Assembly: GCA_021808425.1 (NCBI GenBank)
Contig: JAKBBS010000147.1
Span: forward strand, 1-8,269
DNA length: 8,269 bases
Direction of reading: 5' to 3'
Source: Actinomycetes bacterium
GTDB taxonomy: Bacteria; Actinomycetota; Acidimicrobiia; Acidimicrobiales; Palsa-688
Part shown: piece by piece, positions 6,131-8,269 of the stretch
Layout of the letters: each line of letters opens with the position of its first letter
Position numbering within the stretch: the first letter of the stretch is position 1
Notes under the pieces: generated by a model
What the model was told of the DNA's origin: nothing
Database searches by the model: none
The model's input: only the letters and a program-made list of their open reading frames with translations
Program-made: the position numbers and the translations under genes

Positions 6131-6876
6131 CTGTGGTCGGTCTCTCGCATTGCCTGAAACTCGGCCGAACGCAGCGTCGAACGAAACAGTCTCTGTTCGT
6201 ACGCCAGCCCTTCGGACAGCGGCATCCGGATCCCATCAAGTAGTGCACGTTTTACCGCCACAAGCGAGTGACGCGGCTGGGCTGCGATCGGTGCGCTCCA
6301 ATCGAGAACGTGTCGGATGAAATCGTCGTGGGGCAGCACAGCATTGACCAGGCCGAGCGCCAATGCCTGCTGGGCGTCGACCGTTTCCCCGCTCATGATC
6401 ATGCGAGCAGCTGCAGACGGTCCGAGAAGTCTCGGCAGACGCTGCGTGCCGCCGGCGCCCGGAATCGCCCCAGCGCCGACCTCCACGAAACGGAAGTGCG
6501 CGCTCTGGCTTGCCACCCGCATCTGGCAGGCCAGCGCTAGTTCGCAGCCACCCCCCCAAGCCTGCCCATTTACGGCAGCTACCACCGGTTGGGAGATAGA
6601 CGAGATCCTCTCCAGCGTGAGGTTCCACCAGTCGGGCTCACCCGCTCCTTTCCGTCCTTGCATGAGCGCCTCGACGTCACCCAAGTCGGCGTGACCCACG
6701 AAAAAGCCTTCGACGCCGCCTGTGATGACGATCATCCGAATAGAAAGCTCATCGGAAAGGTCGACGAGTATTTGGTCCAGTTCGGCGAGGTATCGGAATC
6801 CGAGGAGGTTTTCTGGCGGATGGACGAAGGTGACCACTGCCACGTTCTCGTGCTGTTCGGTAGCCCAACCTTCCAT
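6127..6876 (-). CDS. Enoyl-CoA hydratase/isomerase (crotonase family)
   Basis: This 249-residue crotonase-fold protein probably acts on a CoA thioester in the cytoplasm. Key blocks are FVGHADLGDVEAL (oxyanion-hole loop), SQPVVAAVNGQAWGGGCELA (second oxyanion glycine region with Glu112), and FRFVEVGAGAIPGAGGTQRL (with Glu132). These two Glu match the paired catalytic acids of true enoyl-CoA hydratases, so hydration of a 2-enoyl-CoA is more likely than a distant crotonase activity. The substrate is unknown. Asn-Leu-Leu replaces the common NAL near residue 23, and His-Ala-Asp replaces Gly-Ala-Asp in the oxyanion loop. Length is normal (about 250-260). The ATG at 6876 is preferred because GAGGAG lies 5 nt upstream. 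A GTG at 6882, two codons earlier, overlaps that Shine-Dalgarno sequence. The stop (TAA) overlaps the stop of the convergent PS-DH gene. Confidence 0.93.
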   Translation of the reverse strand: MEGWATEQHENVAVVTFVHPPENLLGFRYLAELDQILVDLSDELSIRMIVITGGVEGFFVGHADLGDVEALMQGRKGAGEPDWWNLTLERISSISQPVVAAVNGQAWGGGCELALACQMRVASQSAHFRFVEVGAGAIPGAGGTQRLPRLLGPSAAARMIMSGETVDAQQALALGLVNAVLPHDDFIRHVLDWSAPIAAQPRHSLVAVKRALLDGIRMPLSEGLAYEQRLFRSTLRSAEFQAMRETDHS

Positions 6877-6881
6877 CGCCA

Positions 6882-6887
6882 CTCCTC
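6882..6887 (-). promoter_or_regulatory. Ribosome binding site selecting the ATG of the enoyl-CoA hydratase gene
   Basis: GAGGAG on the minus strand ends 5 nt before the ATG at 6876 and overlaps the alternative GTG at 6882. That GTG is therefore unlikely to be the start. Confidence 0.65.
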
Positions 6888-6914
6888 TATTGATCCCTGT
6901 TCGCAGGAAGCCAC

Positions 6915-6943
6915 TCGACAGTTCGGAAGTATCCTGCTACAAT
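6915..6943 (+). promoter_or_regulatory. Sigma-70-like promoter of the carotenoid-oxygenase gene
   Basis: TCGACA (6915-6920, 5 of 6 matches to the -35 consensus) and TACAAT (6938-6943, 5 of 6 to the -10 consensus) are separated by exactly 17 nt. The predicted start near 6950 gives a leader of about 84 nt before the GTG at 7034. Confidence 0.65.
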
Positions 6944-6972
6944 GATAGCGACTTTCAAGATACGAGAGTCAA
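6942..6972 (-). promoter_or_regulatory. Possible divergent promoter of the enoyl-CoA hydratase gene
   Basis: On the minus strand TTGACT (6972-6967) and TATCAT (6947-6942) each match consensus at 5 of 6 positions, with a long 19-nt spacer. The -10 box overlaps that of the plus-strand promoter by 2 bp, so the two promoters would compete if both are used. Transcription would start near 6936, about 60 nt before the ATG. Confidence 0.35.
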
Positions 6973-7033
6973 GGCAATGGTGGGTTAATCGAAGTCGAAC
7001 CGGGGGTATCGAGCCGCCCGAAGAGAGGGAACT

Positions 7034-8269
7034 GTGACTGACACCATCCAAGAGGCGTCACCTTCAGCCATGAGATTTCCGGATTCCGTAGCTTTCAACG
7101 GGTTTTTTGCCCCGGTCCGTATAGAGGCGGACGTCTACGACTTAGAGGTCGAGGGTGCCATACCCGCTGACATCGACGGCGCGTTCTACCGCGCTGCAGC
7201 AGACACGCAGTACCCGCCGAGCCGTAAGGAAGATATCTACATCAACGGCGATGGCATGATAACCACGGTGCGGATCAAGGACGGTCATGCGGACCTGCGC
7301 ACTCGCTTCGTGCGGACCCGCCGCTTCGAGTTGGAGAGAGCCGCCAGGAGGTCACTCTTCGGCGCCTACCGCAACTACTTCACCGACGATCCGGCAGTCG
7401 CCGGGATCGACGACGGCAATGCCAACACTGCTGTCATATGGCACGGCGGGAAGCTGCTGGCGCTCAAGGAGGCGGCGCTTCCCTACGAACTGGACCCGGT
7501 CACGCTCGAAACGCGAGGAATATACGACTTCGGTGGTCAGCTGAACAGCCGTACTTTTACCGCCCATCCGAAGATCGACCCTGTGACCGGCGAGCTGATC
7601 GCTTTCGCCTACAACTCCAGCGGGCGCCCGGACAACGAGATCGTGCTGTTCGACATCTCGCCATCAGGTGCGGTCACCCGCAGGCAGACTTTCACCGCCC
7701 CGTACTCGTCGATGATGCACGACTGGCTCGTGACGCGGGACCATTTGATCTTTACGTTCTCGCCGATGATCTCCGACTACGAGCGGATGAAGACCGAGCC
7801 GCAGTACTTCGTCTGGGATCCATCGCTTCGCTCCCATGTTGCGATAATCCCTAGGAAGCAAGGCGTGGAAGGCATCCGGTGGTTCAGCGCCGAGCTTGCC
7901 ATGGAGACCCACAGCCTAAACGCGTGGAGCGAAGGCGACCGGGTGATCGCAGACCACTTCGTCGCTCGAAGCGGATGGTTCTCCCAGTTCCCGAAGACGA
8001 CCGAGGGTCTCCTTCACGAAGCGCCGCCGATCGCGCACCGCTGGACTTTCGACCTGTCGGAGGGCGCAAGCGCGCCGGTTAGCGACGGGCCGACCTACCA
8101 GTCGCATCGTTTGTATGACCGCCCCGGCGACATGCCGCGCGTGGACCCGCGGTTTTTGATGTCGAAGAACCGCCACTCGTGGATCGGCTGCTTGGACCTT
8201 GACCTCGGACCGATGCCGGACTTCGGCCCGATGGGACCGCCATTCAACTGCCTCGTGCATTTAGACGAC
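7034..8269 (+). CDS. Carotenoid/stilbene cleavage oxygenase, C-terminus beyond right edge
   Basis: The frame is open from a GTG at 7034 to the last base, giving 412 residues of a protein family usually about 460-500 long. It belongs to the RPE65/carotenoid cleavage dioxygenase/lignostilbene dioxygenase family: seven-bladed beta-propeller, non-haem Fe(II) enzymes that split an alkene with O2 into two carbonyls. Visible landmarks are GAIPADIDGAFYRAAADTQY (41-60), INGDGM (70-75) and three of the four iron-binding histidines: His178 (FTAHPKID), His229 (MMHDWLV) and His293 (ETHSLNAW). The fourth lies past the edge. The usual GDGMvH form is GDGMITT here. No signal peptide is seen. GAGAGGGA lies 3 nt before the GTG; ATG at 7070 is a weaker alternative. 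The substrate (carotenoid, apocarotenoid, stilbene or other phenylpropenoid) cannot be told from the sequence. Adjacent catabolic-type genes make a degradative role reasonable. Confidence 0.92.
   Translation, partial: MTDTIQEASPSAMRFPDSVAFNGFFAPVRIEADVYDLEVEGAIPADIDGAFYRAAADTQYPPSRKEDIYINGDGMITTVRIKDGHADLRTRFVRTRRFELERAARRSLFGAYRNYFTDDPAVAGIDDGNANTAVIWHGGKLLALKEAALPYELDPVTLETRGIYDFGGQLNSRTFTAHPKIDPVTGELIAFAYNSSGRPDNEIVLFDISPSGAVTRRQTFTAPYSSMMHDWLVTRDHLIFTFSPMISDYERMKTEPQYFVWDPSLRSHVAIIPRKQGVEGIRWFSAELAMETHSLNAWSEGDRVIADHFVARSGWFSQFPKTTEGLLHEAPPIAHRWTFDLSEGASAPVSDGPTYQSHRLYDRPGDMPRVDPRFLMSKNRHSWIGCLDLDLGPMPDFGPMGPPFNCLVHLDD

Noticed and set aside
6877..6882. GTG start at 6882 for the enoyl-CoA hydratase
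   Set aside because: The GTG overlaps the GAGGAG Shine-Dalgarno sequence, which is correctly spaced for the ATG at 6876. The difference is only two residues.
7438..7854. Plus-strand open frame of 138 codons
   Set aside because: It lies inside the carotenoid-oxygenase gene in a different frame. The oxygenase frame contains the family histidines and runs uninterrupted to the edge.
1..8269. CRISPR arrays, tRNA/rRNA genes, insertion sequences, phage or toxin-antitoxin genes
   Set aside because: No regularly spaced repeats, cloverleaf-like segments, transposase motifs or terminal inverted repeats were seen on either strand.

Overview
This looks like a chromosomal segment from a high-GC bacterium, most likely an actinobacterium. 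The signs are strong G/C preference at third codon positions, frequent GTG starts, a Ser/Thr/Ala-rich lipoprotein linker, and two genes whose candidate -10 boxes sit so close to the start codon that leaderless mRNAs are plausible. No rRNA, tRNA, CRISPR array or mobile element was found. I cannot place the organism more precisely.

Layout. Bases 1-97 hold the first 32 codons of a minus-strand SEC-C zinc-motif protein that continues off the left edge. Bases 229-3800 form a minus-strand operon, transcribed livG, livF, then a fused livH-livM permease. Consecutive genes overlap by 11 and 8 nt. A divergent intergenic region (3801-3957) separates this operon from a plus-strand substrate-binding lipoprotein (3958-5217). 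In that region two consensus-like TTGACA -35 elements face outward inside an 8-bp inverted repeat. Together these genes encode a complete branched-chain/hydrophobic-amino-acid-type (HAAT, Liv) ABC importer: binding protein, fused permease and two ATPases.

Seven bases after the binding-protein gene comes a stand-alone double-hotdog polyketide-synthase-type dehydratase (PS-DH) domain with altered active-site motifs (5225-6130). It runs tail to tail, with overlapping stop codons, into a minus-strand enoyl-CoA hydratase/isomerase (6127-6876) that keeps both catalytic glutamates. A second divergent intergenic region (6877-7033) carries a good plus-strand promoter for a carotenoid/stilbene cleavage oxygenase (7034 to the right edge, C-terminus missing).

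How they may work together (inference). A HAAT importer lies next to an acyl-dehydratase-like protein, a crotonase and an oxidative alkene-cleaving enzyme. That fits uptake and breakdown of a hydrophobic or aromatic carboxylate, or of an apocarotenoid/stilbenoid fragment, as well as it fits amino-acid uptake. Nothing in the sequence fixes the substrate. The genes with the least standard features are the PS-DH orphan and the livHM fusion, whose linker includes a short tract resembling dispersed-repeat-encoded peptides.
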